Below are positions 1 to 8,482 of a stretch of DNA of 64,000 nucleotides, in pieces. Position numbers and translations under genes: made by a program. Source of the DNA: Nitrospira sp. (GTDB taxonomy: Bacteria > Nitrospirota > Nitrospiria > Nitrospirales > Nitrospiraceae); the NCBI GenBank assembly GCA_024998595.1, contig JACOEK010000002.1, positions 496,001 through 560,000 on the forward strand. The letters are read 5' to 3'. The notes under the pieces are model-generated. The model saw nothing but the letters and a program-made list of their open reading frames with translations. It was not told the DNA's origin and made no database searches. The number at the start of each line of letters is the position of its first letter. Position 1 is the stretch's first letter.

Positions 1-307
1 CTTGCATGAGCGGCGCCAAAACTCGCGCATCGGCCAGTGAAGCGAGAATAGCCGACGCCGCTTCTTGCACCTGCAAGGCTGAGTCGGTCAAACAGGCCGC
101 CAAGGCCGGAACAGAGACGGACCCGAGCGATGAGAGGGCTCCGACGGCCGCTTCACGGACCGCGCGATCAGTATCGCGCAGCGCGTTGGTCAAAGGCAGG
201 ACGGCCCGCGCATCTTTCAGAACGCCCAGCAGGGTCGCTGCTTCCTCCCGAACGGCCCAATCCTCATCCGACAGGGCTGCGATCTGTTCACTGACGGTGT
301 CGGCCAT
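1..307 (-). CDS. HEAT-repeat protein, C-terminal part outside window
   Basis: The first 102 codons of a minus-strand gene running off the left edge. It begins MADTVSEQIAALSDEDWAVR and shows about three HEAT/PBS-lyase-like helical repeats (patterns such as DWAVREEAA, DRAVREAAVGAL and LQVQEAASAIL). Such repeats form curved helical scaffolds for protein contacts; no catalytic residue is visible. It lies 181 bp downstream of a second HEAT-repeat gene on the same strand, so the two may be co-transcribed relatives. The ATG at 307 is the first start in frame. Full length and partner are unknown because the 3' end is missing. Confidence 0.8.
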   Translation of the reverse strand, partial: MADTVSEQIAALSDEDWAVREEAATLLGVLKDARAVLPLTNALRDTDRAVREAAVGALSSLGSVSVPALAACLTDSALQVQEAASAILASLADARVLAPLMQ

Positions 308-488
308 GGTACCTCGGCCTCTGGTGAGGCCATCGACCTTAACACAGGATTTTTTTAGGGGTCAACGCGGGTCGGCCCTACGACCTGGCATTGCACCATC
401 CCACGCAACTGGTCGAAACGGAGGAGTAGAGACGCGGGCGCGCCGGAAGCTCTCAACAGGCCAGGAACCCGCGAGAGGACGCCGAAGA

Positions 489-1859
489 TTACCGCACCGA
501 TCCTTTCGCAAAATCTCCGCTCGGACCGAAGCGCCCGATGTCTCCCAGCGGGCGATCGACACGAAGATTGTCAGCCTGGCTGGAATCCACCGAGGTCTCT
601 TCATCGGGAGGTGTCCATCCCAGGTGCTCCAGCGTTTCCACGACCAACAACCGGAGAGAATCCTTCGCGGTCAACCGGACTGAGGCGTAGGACAGCACAC
701 GCTCGCCTTCGGCTTCAACCTCCGAAGCTTTTGGGTCGTACAGGAACGAGATCAGCGGCTCGATGGCCGAATCACCGATCAAGACCAGCGCCGCAGCAGC
801 CTTCTCCCGCAACACCCCGTCCTTCAAGAGCATGATAAGGTCTGGAATCACGCGCGGATCGCGAAAATGCCCGAGCGCTGTGGCTGCCGCCTCTTTGATA
901 AACGCATCTTCGCTGACGATACATCCGGGGGTCGGCGTCCCATCCTGGCGAACGCCTTTCCCTTTGAGGGCAGCTAACACCGCAGGAAGGGCGCGCGGAT
1001 CACCGATCATCCCGAGCGAGGCAATGGCATGACGCTTCACGGCCCCGTCTTTCATGGCTTCCAGCAGTCCGTCGATGGCCCGGGGGTCACCGATCATGCC
1101 CAATGCAATCGTGGCATCTTCACGCACGGCGCGGTCCGGATCTTTTAACGCCTCGATCAAGGCATCAACGACGCGCGGTTCACGCACCCAACTCTTGCCG
1201 ATCTGATAGTCCGTCGTCATGCCGCCCAAGGCACGAGCTGCATGGCAGCGCACGACAAAATCCTTGTCCTTCATGGTTTCAAGCAACAGATCGACGGAGG
1301 GTTTTCCGATCGCCACCAAGGCGATACCAGCAGTTTCACGGACGATCTTCGATGAATCCCGGAACAGCTTGATCAGCGCCGGAATGGCTTTCGCATCGCC
1401 CATTTTCCCCAACGCTTCCGCTGCGGCACTCTTTACCGCACCGTCGCGATCCCGACAGGCAAACACCAATCCGTCAATGGCGCGGGGATCACGAAGATCG
1501 CCGCAAGCCTTTGCCGCATGTTCCCTGACACGCCACCGCTCGTCCTTCATCGCCGCAAGAAGCCGATCCGTCTGGCCAGCGCCCAAGGAGACCACGGCCG
1601 CAATGGCTTCGTTACGGACTTCCATGATGGGATCATTGAACAACGCAATTAGTGCTTCAATCGCCTTCGGGCCGCCGATCTTTGCGACACCCCAACCGGC
1701 GCGCGTGCGAACGGACCAATACTCGTCACCGCAGGCGCCTATCAGCGCATCCAGCGTGGTCGGGTCTGCCAACTGTGCTAGAGCTTTCGCCGCCTCTTCA
1801 CGAGTTGCATCATCCGGATCTTCAAGGGAATCAAGCAGATCATCGAGTGCCTGTGCCAT
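489..1859 (-). CDS. HEAT-repeat (PBS lyase-like) protein
   Basis: A 456-residue protein made almost entirely of roughly a dozen HEAT repeats of about 30 residues, recognisable by recurring blocks such as DPRAIDGLVFACRDRD, DAKAIPALIKLF and DPRVIPDLIMLLKDG. No signal peptide is visible, so it is probably cytoplasmic and acts as a binding scaffold. I chose the ATG at 1859 (MAQALDDLLDSL) because GAGGTGG lies just upstream; a longer in-frame form exists but adds non-repeat sequence that overlaps the preceding gene. The start overlaps the 3' end of the preceding exported-protein gene by 20 bp, which implies translational coupling in one minus-strand operon. The partner is unknown. Confidence 0.88.
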   Translation of the reverse strand: MAQALDDLLDSLEDPDDATREEAAKALAQLADPTTLDALIGACGDEYWSVRTRAGWGVAKIGGPKAIEALIALFNDPIMEVRNEAIAAVVSLGAGQTDRLLAAMKDERWRVREHAAKACGDLRDPRAIDGLVFACRDRDGAVKSAAAEALGKMGDAKAIPALIKLFRDSSKIVRETAGIALVAIGKPSVDLLLETMKDKDFVVRCHAARALGGMTTDYQIGKSWVREPRVVDALIEALKDPDRAVREDATIALGMIGDPRAIDGLLEAMKDGAVKRHAIASLGMIGDPRALPAVLAALKGKGVRQDGTPTPGCIVSEDAFIKEAAATALGHFRDPRVIPDLIMLLKDGVLREKAAAALVLIGDSAIEPLISFLYDPKASEVEAEGERVLSYASVRLTAKDSLRLLVVETLEHLGWTPPDEETSVDSSQADNLRVDRPLGDIGRFGPSGDFAKGSVR

Positions 1860-2331
1860 CACCCACCTCACTATTCCCGTAATAGGCATCACGTTGACCG
1901 CCATGAGGATAGGTGCGCTTGCACCGTACCACCAGGGTCTGAGTCCCGCGGCCCTCCACACATTGATCGAGTGACTTGGAGTATTCCAGTTTCCCGTCCA
2001 AACTCACCGTGAAGGGGAAGTCGAAGGTAAAACTGATGAACTTGTATTGCCCAGGCTTGAGCTGTAACTCACGCGTTTCGGTCGTCCGGTACGCATCCGA
2101 CGTTTCCGGATCCAGGACCCAGAGTGGTGGCGTAATGCCTGGCACCTGCCACCAGGATTGCGGCACTAACGGAGTTGGATCGATGGTAATCGGATGTTCT
2201 TTCGTATAGGCAGGCGGCGGACCGGCCGCCAGGAGCCGTTCTGAGTTGCCGATGAGCACCGCGAATGACAACGCGATGATCCAGATGAAGGTCTGCCGCC
2301 CCGTGAAAGATCTTTGCGACAAGATACGCAT
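1840..2331 (-). CDS. Small exported protein of unknown function
   Basis: A 163-residue protein that I do not recognise. The N-terminus has a basic stretch followed by a hydrophobic segment (IWIIALSFAVLIG) and a plausible signal peptidase site near LLAAGPPP, so it is probably periplasmic. The mature part is rich in Pro, Tyr and Trp and resembles a small beta-rich domain. The start at 2331 has AGAGGACC just upstream and lies 7 bp after the stop of the phosphatase-fold gene. Its 3' end overlaps the HEAT-repeat gene. A longer reading frame upstream merely shadows the phosphatase gene. Confidence 0.75.
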   Translation of the reverse strand: MRILSQRSFTGRQTFIWIIALSFAVLIGNSERLLAAGPPPAYTKEHPITIDPTPLVPQSWWQVPGITPPLWVLDPETSDAYRTTETRELQLKPGQYKFISFTFDFPFTVSLDGKLEYSKSLDQCVEGRGTQTLVVRCKRTYPHGGQRDAYYGNSEVGDGTGTR

Positions 2332-2338
2332 CGGTCCT

Positions 2339-3388
2339 CTATTGCAGGAGTGGATTGACAGGAGCAGCCGTGAATGCGGTCTTGAAAATTTCCTCGACCG
2401 GGTGACTCTCCCATTCGGTATACGTCGTGAGTCCAAGCGCGCGCATGACGGTCGCGCCGGTATCAATGATCGACACCGGCTGACGAATCGCGTGACCGGC
2501 CTTAATGCCCACGCCTGAAGCGATCCAGGGCACCACTGGGACAGCGGCCGTCTGATCGGCGGACACTTCACCGGAGGAGAACTGGGTCTCCCCGAAGGCA
2601 CTCAGCGACGTGGCGAAAACCGTCGTCCGCTTGATCAGGCCTAGATCGCGGTACAAATCAAGCACCGTCCCCATCGCCTTATCCACAGCTCTCAACGCAT
2701 CTTTATACGCAGCCGACTTCCAACCTTGCGTCTCCCCGACACGTCCGGGAACAGGCAAGTGCACGACCAGCAGATGCGGCAAGGCGGGAATGGCGTGGCC
2801 ATAACCTGACCCGCTCGTCGCTTTCTTGAAATAGTCCCGCACATACCCGACCAACCGGTCGGGATTGCATTCGGCCCGGAGAGGGCCGCACATCTGATAG
2901 TCCGTATAGGGTTCCGGTTTGGCGAGCTGATACAGAGATTCGTCCATATAGAAAATGGCGCTGTCGCGACCGCCGCTCAAATCGAGATAATCAAACACGG
3001 TCGGGGCACGCGGGTACCCGCGGCTGAATTCAAAGACGTTCCAGGTGATGCCATGCTTGGCCACCGGCATCCCCGTCACCAACGAGGCCATGGTCGGTAA
3101 CCGGCGCGCAGGCGACACCGCCGTGGCTGACCACGTGACTGCCCCATCTTTCACCAGGGAGGACAAGACCGGCATGACGCCACTCTTCAATGATTCCTGG
3201 CCAAAACCTTCCAGGACAAAGAGAATGACATGTTCCGTCATTCCGGCCGGCACTGAGGACGGAATATTTCCCGCATCCCGGGCAGCGGAAGCGAGCGACG
3301 GAGAGGACGAGGCTATCGCCGTCATGCCAAGAACAACCGCCAGGCAAAACGTAACCGAGGCGACAGAAATATTGCGGATAACACTCAT
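2339..3388 (-). CDS. Alkaline phosphatase-superfamily (type I phosphodiesterase-like) exported protein, metal site degenerate
   Basis: A 349-residue protein with an N-terminal signal segment (hydrophobic around residues 5-30). Residues about 50-120 match the start of the type I phosphodiesterase/nucleotide pyrophosphatase fold: HVILFVLEGFG, then LPTMASLVTGMPVAKHGI, which carries the nucleophile-type threonine and the conserved TG..P..HGI block. The usual first metal-ligand Asp is Glu here (VLEGFG). The late S-D-H-G-M metal motif is replaced by TSLSAFGETQ, so hydrolytic activity is doubtful. I prefer the ATG at 3388 (MSVIRN), preceded by GTGAGG at good spacing, over an upstream GTG at 3403. 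It is the first gene of the minus-strand operon leading to the HEAT proteins. Confidence 0.8.
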   Translation of the reverse strand: MSVIRNISVASVTFCLAVVLGMTAIASSSPSLASAARDAGNIPSSVPAGMTEHVILFVLEGFGQESLKSGVMPVLSSLVKDGAVTWSATAVSPARRLPTMASLVTGMPVAKHGITWNVFEFSRGYPRAPTVFDYLDLSGGRDSAIFYMDESLYQLAKPEPYTDYQMCGPLRAECNPDRLVGYVRDYFKKATSGSGYGHAIPALPHLLVVHLPVPGRVGETQGWKSAAYKDALRAVDKAMGTVLDLYRDLGLIKRTTVFATSLSAFGETQFSSGEVSADQTAAVPVVPWIASGVGIKAGHAIRQPVSIIDTGATVMRALGLTTYTEWESHPVEEIFKTAFTAAPVNPLLQ

Positions 3389-3574
3389 GAGATGCCTCAC
3401 CACACGATCGATTTATGAAGCGAAGAAAAAGTACCTTAGCACGCTGTTTTCCGGGAAGGCAAGGTACGAACCACGGCTCTCATAGCGCCAGAACTGGTTC
3501 GATGGTATCTTGGGCGAATCGGAAATGGGCGAGTGATATCCAAGCTACCGAAGCCGTTTTGCACGGTGTGAGCA

Positions 3575-4849
3575 ATGCCCGACACCCATCCTTCCAGCGA
3601 TCCCTGCTTTCCAGCCGTCGAACTTCAACGGGAACGGCACCTCGCTTCCCTGCTCGGCCTCATAGCGGTAAACGTCCTGCTCTTCCTCACCTGCCCCAGT
3701 TCAAGTTTCGCCGACATTCGCGTTGTGACGGCAACAGGAGAGCATCGGATGACCGAGCGGGAAACCAAGCTCGATGCGATCCGGCTCGCCACAGAGCAGG
3801 CGAAAAAACACGCGTTGGAACAGGTCGCCTCCTACCTGGAGAGTGTCACCGTCGTGCGGGATCTCGACGTCACCCAGGATGAAATTCGCAGCTACACGGC
3901 GGGGATGGTGCTGGTGCTCGATCAGCACGTAGACACCGCGCTCGATGGAGATTTCGTGGTGATCCGCGTCACACTGAACGTACAAGTGGACAGCGACGAG
4001 GCGGCGCAGGCCATCACCGCATTGAAACAGGATGAAGATGTGCGGCAGGAATTGCTCGCACTGAAAGAAGATGTCGATCAACTTCACCAGCAACTCGAAG
4101 ACGCCAACCAGGCGCTCGCGCGCGCAAATTCACCGGAGCAGACCCGAACACTGAACCAGCAACGCACCGACTTGCTCAATCAAGCCGAGTCAGACGCGAT
4201 GGTGGCGCAAGCCTGGACCGACTGGGTCTTGATCGCCCCCTTTGCGCAACCCTACCCTGCGGCAGGCCTGGCTCAGGTCCAAGCCCTGCTCGGCATTGCG
4301 GGCCGATTGAATCCCAATAATCCTCATCTCGCCATCGCCCAACAGACCGTTGGGGCCAAGTCACCACCGGCCCCCCCTCAACCTCGACAGCCGCCGATTC
4401 CGCATACCGTGCCGTTTCTGCCAGGCTACTACGTCGTGCCGGCACAACCGGTTCAGCCTGGGACACCCACGCCGCCTGATTCAAAACAGCTGTCCAGTGT
4501 CTACCAACTTAATCCGTTGCTGCCTAACCAGTCGGGACAATTGCCGCCATCCGGCAATACCACCACGATTATTCAGGTGCACCCCCAACCGGGAAGCGCA
4601 CCGGCTCACCCAGGTCGAAGCATGATGCCGACCTATCGGCAAGTCCCGGCACCAAATAGCCCACCCAGCCAACCGACCTTACATACCTATCGAGCTGGAG
4701 GCGGCCTCTCCTCGCCTTCTGCACCGGCATCACCGGATGCAGCCACTCGAGGCGGGCGCCCGCCGGTCACTCTCCAGACGAAGCCGGCCGCGCTTCCCGA
4801 CTCCGCTTCACAGAGCAATTCCACCAACAAAAATCAGGGGGCGAAATAG
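3575..4849 (+). CDS. Secreted FlgT-N-like protein with proline-rich tail
   Basis: A 424-residue protein with a hydrophobic signal segment (about residues 24-46, ending SSSFADIR). Residues about 47-145 resemble the N-terminal domain of FlgT-like and LPP20-like envelope proteins (ATGEHRMTERETKLDAIRLA, then a helical stretch). A short coiled-coil-like region follows (about 150-205, heptads around LKEDVDQLHQQLEDANQ). The last 180 residues are low-complexity, very rich in Pro, Gln and Ser. It is first in a plus-strand group of five genes and is separated by 2 bp from the next. No flagellar genes are nearby, so a flagellar role should not be assumed. Specific function unknown. Confidence 0.78.
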   Translation: MPDTHPSSDPCFPAVELQRERHLASLLGLIAVNVLLFLTCPSSSFADIRVVTATGEHRMTERETKLDAIRLATEQAKKHALEQVASYLESVTVVRDLDVTQDEIRSYTAGMVLVLDQHVDTALDGDFVVIRVTLNVQVDSDEAAQAITALKQDEDVRQELLALKEDVDQLHQQLEDANQALARANSPEQTRTLNQQRTDLLNQAESDAMVAQAWTDWVLIAPFAQPYPAAGLAQVQALLGIAGRLNPNNPHLAIAQQTVGAKSPPAPPQPRQPPIPHTVPFLPGYYVVPAQPVQPGTPTPPDSKQLSSVYQLNPLLPNQSGQLPPSGNTTTIIQVHPQPGSAPAHPGRSMMPTYRQVPAPNSPPSQPTLHTYRAGGGLSSPSAPASPDAATRGGRPPVTLQTKPAALPDSASQSNSTNKNQGAK

Positions 4850-4851
4850 CC

Positions 4852-5412
4852 ATGCCGCTCACATCGGGGCACACTCAAATGGTGTTAGGGACAGCCTGCG
4901 CTCTGCTGTTGACCACATCAGCAAAGGCAGAGGAACTCTCCACGCAAGACGTTCGCACCCATGCTGAACAACACTTCCAGCAGCTTCGCGCACGGGAACA
5001 GGCAATCGCACCAGAACGCAGCGACCGGGCGCAGGGCGACATCTCACCCTCCTACAATGCCGACCGGTTCCTGATCGGACAGGGTCAAGGCGATCTGAGC
5101 AAGGGGAAACTGGTCTGCCAACGAGTTTCCGAGCTGGCCGCCCGTGCCGACATCGCCAAGCAAATCCGGGTCCAGGTGAAGGAACATGCCACCGACCGCC
5201 TGCGGGAACGCACCGGCCGCGAACCGGAACAGGATATCGAGGTCGTACGCGAAGAAATCGTTCAAGAATATCTGCAGGGCGTCACGATCATCGATCGCCG
5301 CATCGACGACCAGGCGAAGACCTGTACGGCGGTGGCCGTCATGCCGAAATCCACATTCCATGCACCACCCGCCACTGAATCACCAGCCGCCGAATCGTCC
5401 GCCCGTCATTGA
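4852..5412 (+). CDS. Exported LPP20-like protein
   Basis: A 186-residue protein with a signal peptide (cleavage likely after TTSAKA). The central part, YNADRFLIGQGQGDLSKG followed by a helix rich in Ala, Arg and Lys, resembles LPP20-type lipoprotein domains, in which a leading (I/V)G.G pattern precedes an A..A...L helix. There is no lipobox cysteine, so it should be soluble in the periplasm. It starts 2 bp after the stop of the FlgT-N-like gene, suggesting the two are made and act together. The C-terminal 20 residues are Pro/Ala/Ser-rich. Function unknown. Confidence 0.75.
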   Translation: MPLTSGHTQMVLGTACALLLTTSAKAEELSTQDVRTHAEQHFQQLRAREQAIAPERSDRAQGDISPSYNADRFLIGQGQGDLSKGKLVCQRVSELAARADIAKQIRVQVKEHATDRLRERTGREPEQDIEVVREEIVQEYLQGVTIIDRRIDDQAKTCTAVAVMPKSTFHAPPATESPAAESSARH

Positions 5413-5481
5413 GCGCTTTCGGGTTCCTCTGCATTCCCTCCATTGAACTTCGATCTGCGTTTCGGGTAAGACAGTCTTCCC

Positions 5482-6735
5482 ATGCCGATCGAGAACAATT
5501 TCCAGCACGACGAACTCTCCAGGAAGAATCCCGGCGACCGCCTGACCTATGCGGAGTGGACGCCGCCGCCTGACATGGATTCGCCTGCCTGGCAAACAGC
5601 CATGGCCCAGGCCGGACAGAAGCTCTCGCAGGCCGGCGTGCGGCTGATCGTCTTTCTTCATGGAGCCATTCCCGGCACCGACATCTTCGGCTTAGGGCGG
5701 CTCGACGAAGTGGGCGGTCTCAAGCGCGGATATTCGCGCGGCATCTCCGGATTGGATTCACTTCTCTCATTCATGCGGGAAGGGACCAACGGCATCACGC
5801 CGCTTCCTGGCGGCATGAAACCGCCGCTGGCGAATGACGAGGCGACAAAAACGCTCCTCGACAGTCAGATCGGCGACGCAGGCAATTTCACCGCCTCGAT
5901 CGTGGAACGATGCCGTAAAGCTCTCAACCAGCAGGTGACGAAACCCATCACATGCGTGCGCGAACTCTGGTCGAGTGAACACCATCATCTCGGCCGTGCC
6001 CTGGCAGCCTGCCGGCTCTTGGATCGTCTACGCGCGTTGGTGAGCGAACAACACTTGGGAGCCGGGGATCGAATCTTGATCCAGGCCCATGGCCAGGCCG
6101 GGCTCGTGCTGGCCCTGGCTTCAAATCTGCTTTGCCCTTCCCCGATCACGGGCCGAAAAGCGTTCTTCGATCTGCTCCTGGCCGCAACCCCACAAGATTC
6201 GGATGCTCAGGTGATTCAACGCATCGATCCGCTACTGACGGCTGGCTCCTTGCTCAATGGCGCCACACTCGACATCGTCACCTTTGGCACACCGGTGCGG
6301 TACGGCTGGGACCCTTCCGGTATTGGCAAGCTGCTCCATGTCGTGAACCACCGCAACTTGCGCACCGACGGAAAAGCCTGGCTGTCCAAAATGGAGCTGC
6401 CGCAGATCTCCGTTGAAATGCCGATTGCCTGGGGTGGCGACTACGTGCAGGAATTGGCCGTGGCCGGAAGCGATGCTCTGCCTACAGAGAGCGCCAAGGC
6501 TGCCAATAAAGCGGTGTGGGAATTGCTGGAACCCTATGATGGCTTCGAACGCTGGGTGGAATGCGCCCGCCGCGCCACCCGCTTTCCGAGCGAAGGACAG
6601 TGCCTCCTCGTCGATTACAAAGACTGCACAAGCTCCACCAATGTCCGCGATCACTACTACGGCCACGCCGCCTACACCCGCGCGAATGCGATGCTCTTCA
6701 ACTTCAATCAGATCGTCAGCCGGCTGTACTCGTAA
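5482..6735 (+). CDS. Alpha/beta-hydrolase-like protein lacking the nucleophile serine
   Basis: A 417-residue protein without a signal peptide. It has features of a lipase-like alpha/beta hydrolase: LIVFLHGAIPGTDIFG (strand plus oxyanion-hole HG), a later strand-turn ILIQAHGQAGLVLAL where a G-x-S-x-G elbow would sit, and DIVTFGTPVRYGW, the typical segment carrying the next strand. In the elbow the Ser position is Gly (AHGQAG), so classical esterase chemistry is not expected. A conserved-looking C-terminal segment (YKDCTSSTNVRDHYYGHAAY) contains possible catalytic or ligand residues. It sits 69 bp after the LPP20-like gene and before two lipoprotein genes. Activity and substrate unknown. Confidence 0.72.
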   Translation: MPIENNFQHDELSRKNPGDRLTYAEWTPPPDMDSPAWQTAMAQAGQKLSQAGVRLIVFLHGAIPGTDIFGLGRLDEVGGLKRGYSRGISGLDSLLSFMREGTNGITPLPGGMKPPLANDEATKTLLDSQIGDAGNFTASIVERCRKALNQQVTKPITCVRELWSSEHHHLGRALAACRLLDRLRALVSEQHLGAGDRILIQAHGQAGLVLALASNLLCPSPITGRKAFFDLLLAATPQDSDAQVIQRIDPLLTAGSLLNGATLDIVTFGTPVRYGWDPSGIGKLLHVVNHRNLRTDGKAWLSKMELPQISVEMPIAWGGDYVQELAVAGSDALPTESAKAANKAVWELLEPYDGFERWVECARRATRFPSEGQCLLVDYKDCTSSTNVRDHYYGHAAYTRANAMLFNFNQIVSRLYS

Positions 6736-6963
6736 CTCTCTTCAAATCGATTCCGTTCCATAGTTCGCTGAATTAAGCTCAGATATCAGCGGCATTGGAT
6801 ACTCCCTGCTTGTCTTCTTGCGAATGGACCCCACGGCATAGAGGTGGCGGTGCTGCGCTTATTAATCATGTCTTTTCTCGACAGATGCCCTGAAGTATGG
6901 AGTAATGCCTTTGGGTCTACGGCATCCCATCACTCACACACCACCACGACCGACGAGTTCATC

Positions 6964-8482
6964 ATGTCGCCATTACAACGTCATCGACATTCTGCCTGGC
7001 TGCTGCTTGTCCTGAGCGTATCTCTACTCTGGGTCGGTTGTGCGGAACAGAGGCCAGCGGCCACTGATAGAGAAATCCAGTCGACTCTGGACGATATCCT
7101 CCCCTTAACCGCTGCCAACCTGCGCGGGCACAAAATGCTGTATGACGAGGGCTGGTTCATCGTCACGTCTTCTCGGAACGCGCTGACCTACGCCAAGAAC
7201 ACATCCGTCTTCTCTTCCGCAAGCCATTCGACTGCTCAGTGAGCATGTCGTCCATCGCACAACCAACTACACCGGCGGTCTTTCATCCGATGCCCGCCAC
7301 GCCGTAGGGACCGGCAAGGCACTTGCGGAGGGCGGCACCGGGCTGACCGGACAGATCTTGAGAGGCACCGGCTCGCTCGCAAAAACCGAAGCCGCGTATG
7401 CACGAACGACTTTCGTGAATGCCTGGGATACCTTTATCCAAGGCAACCTCTCCTTGAGGAACCGCACCGAACAAGATCGGCAGAACCTGATGGCTCTGCC
7501 GGATGAAACGTTTGCATCATTACGGGAGGATTTCAGCAATCTGTGGGAACTCACCCAAGCCATGCACGAGAAGGTGGCGGGAAAAATAGAGGTCTCTTGG
7601 GATGCCGCGTTCCAGCAAGCCAGTCGAGAATTTCGCACGGAATACGAACGGTCAGGCGAGCAGCCCAACACCTTGTTAGCGATGGGGCCGATTCTCCGGG
7701 GGTACCTCAAGGCGTTCTATCATGGGGCGGCGGTCCCATCCTCCAAAGCCCTCGTGCGCACAACCGCTACAGGAACCGCCTATGCAACCGGTGCTGTCTT
7801 CCTCCCCGTCGCAACCGCGTCCGTCGTCACAGGACGCACCGTGCAAGCCACCGGGATGGCGTTCTTCTACACAGGCAAGACCGGCGTCACACTCATCTCT
7901 CCAACCATCGAGAGCGGGTTGTTGACCGGACTGGCGACGTTGTCGCTGGGTGCGGTGCCGCTCACCTACGTCGGCGGAGGAACGCTCGGGGTGATCAACC
8001 AAGTGGCATTTACCGTCTCGCCTCCCGTTGTTGCTACCGGCGAGGGCCTCACCATGTCCACAGTGGATACCGGAAAGTATGTGGCGTACCTCGCCTACGA
8101 TGGCCTGACAAGCGCGACAAAGGTGACCATCAATCAAGCTTCGTCCGGTCTTGTCCTGGGGTATAACGCGCTCTCTGCCCTTCCGGCCCATCTCTTCATG
8201 GGCATGGCGGACACGGTGATCCTGCTGGCTTGGGAGGGGCCGCAGCTCGTGATTACGAAGGTGACGGGGAAGCTCAAGGTACGGGCCTCTGATGCGGGAC
8301 CAGCAGAGGAGGCATCTGCTGGAGATGTCCCCGTCGGCACCGTGCTGGATTTGAATAAACTGAATCAGGCCGACGGTATCCAGGTCGAAGTGATTTCTCG
8401 CGACCCTGCCTTGATCCGGGAGATCATTCCACGAGTAGCCTGTGACGCCAAGCAGAAGGACGGTGACTGTGAACAGCCCTAA
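6964..8482 (+). pseudogene. Frameshifted lipoprotein, paralog of the next gene
   Basis: Frame 1 opens at ATG 6964 with a lipoprotein signal (LLLVLSVSLLWVGCAEQ; Cys at the lipobox) and stops at 7240-7242. From about 7187 another frame (+1) is open with no ATG and continues through clearly coding sequence to the stop at 8482. Joined, they give about 505 residues that match the following gene in order: a conserved EG..(I/L) region, a helical middle, a Gly/Ala-rich hydrophobic zone (about 7760-8180), then GLVLGYNALSALPAHLFMG, EGPQLVITKVTGKL and VGTVLDLNKL. A single-base indel between 7187 and 7242 would join them. It may be a true mutation, programmed shifting or a sequence error. Confidence 0.72.

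Noticed and set aside
1219-1974. 251-codon open frame on plus in the HEAT-repeat gene
   Set aside because: Antisense shadow of regular repeats; composition is Ser/Arg/Ala-rich without structure.
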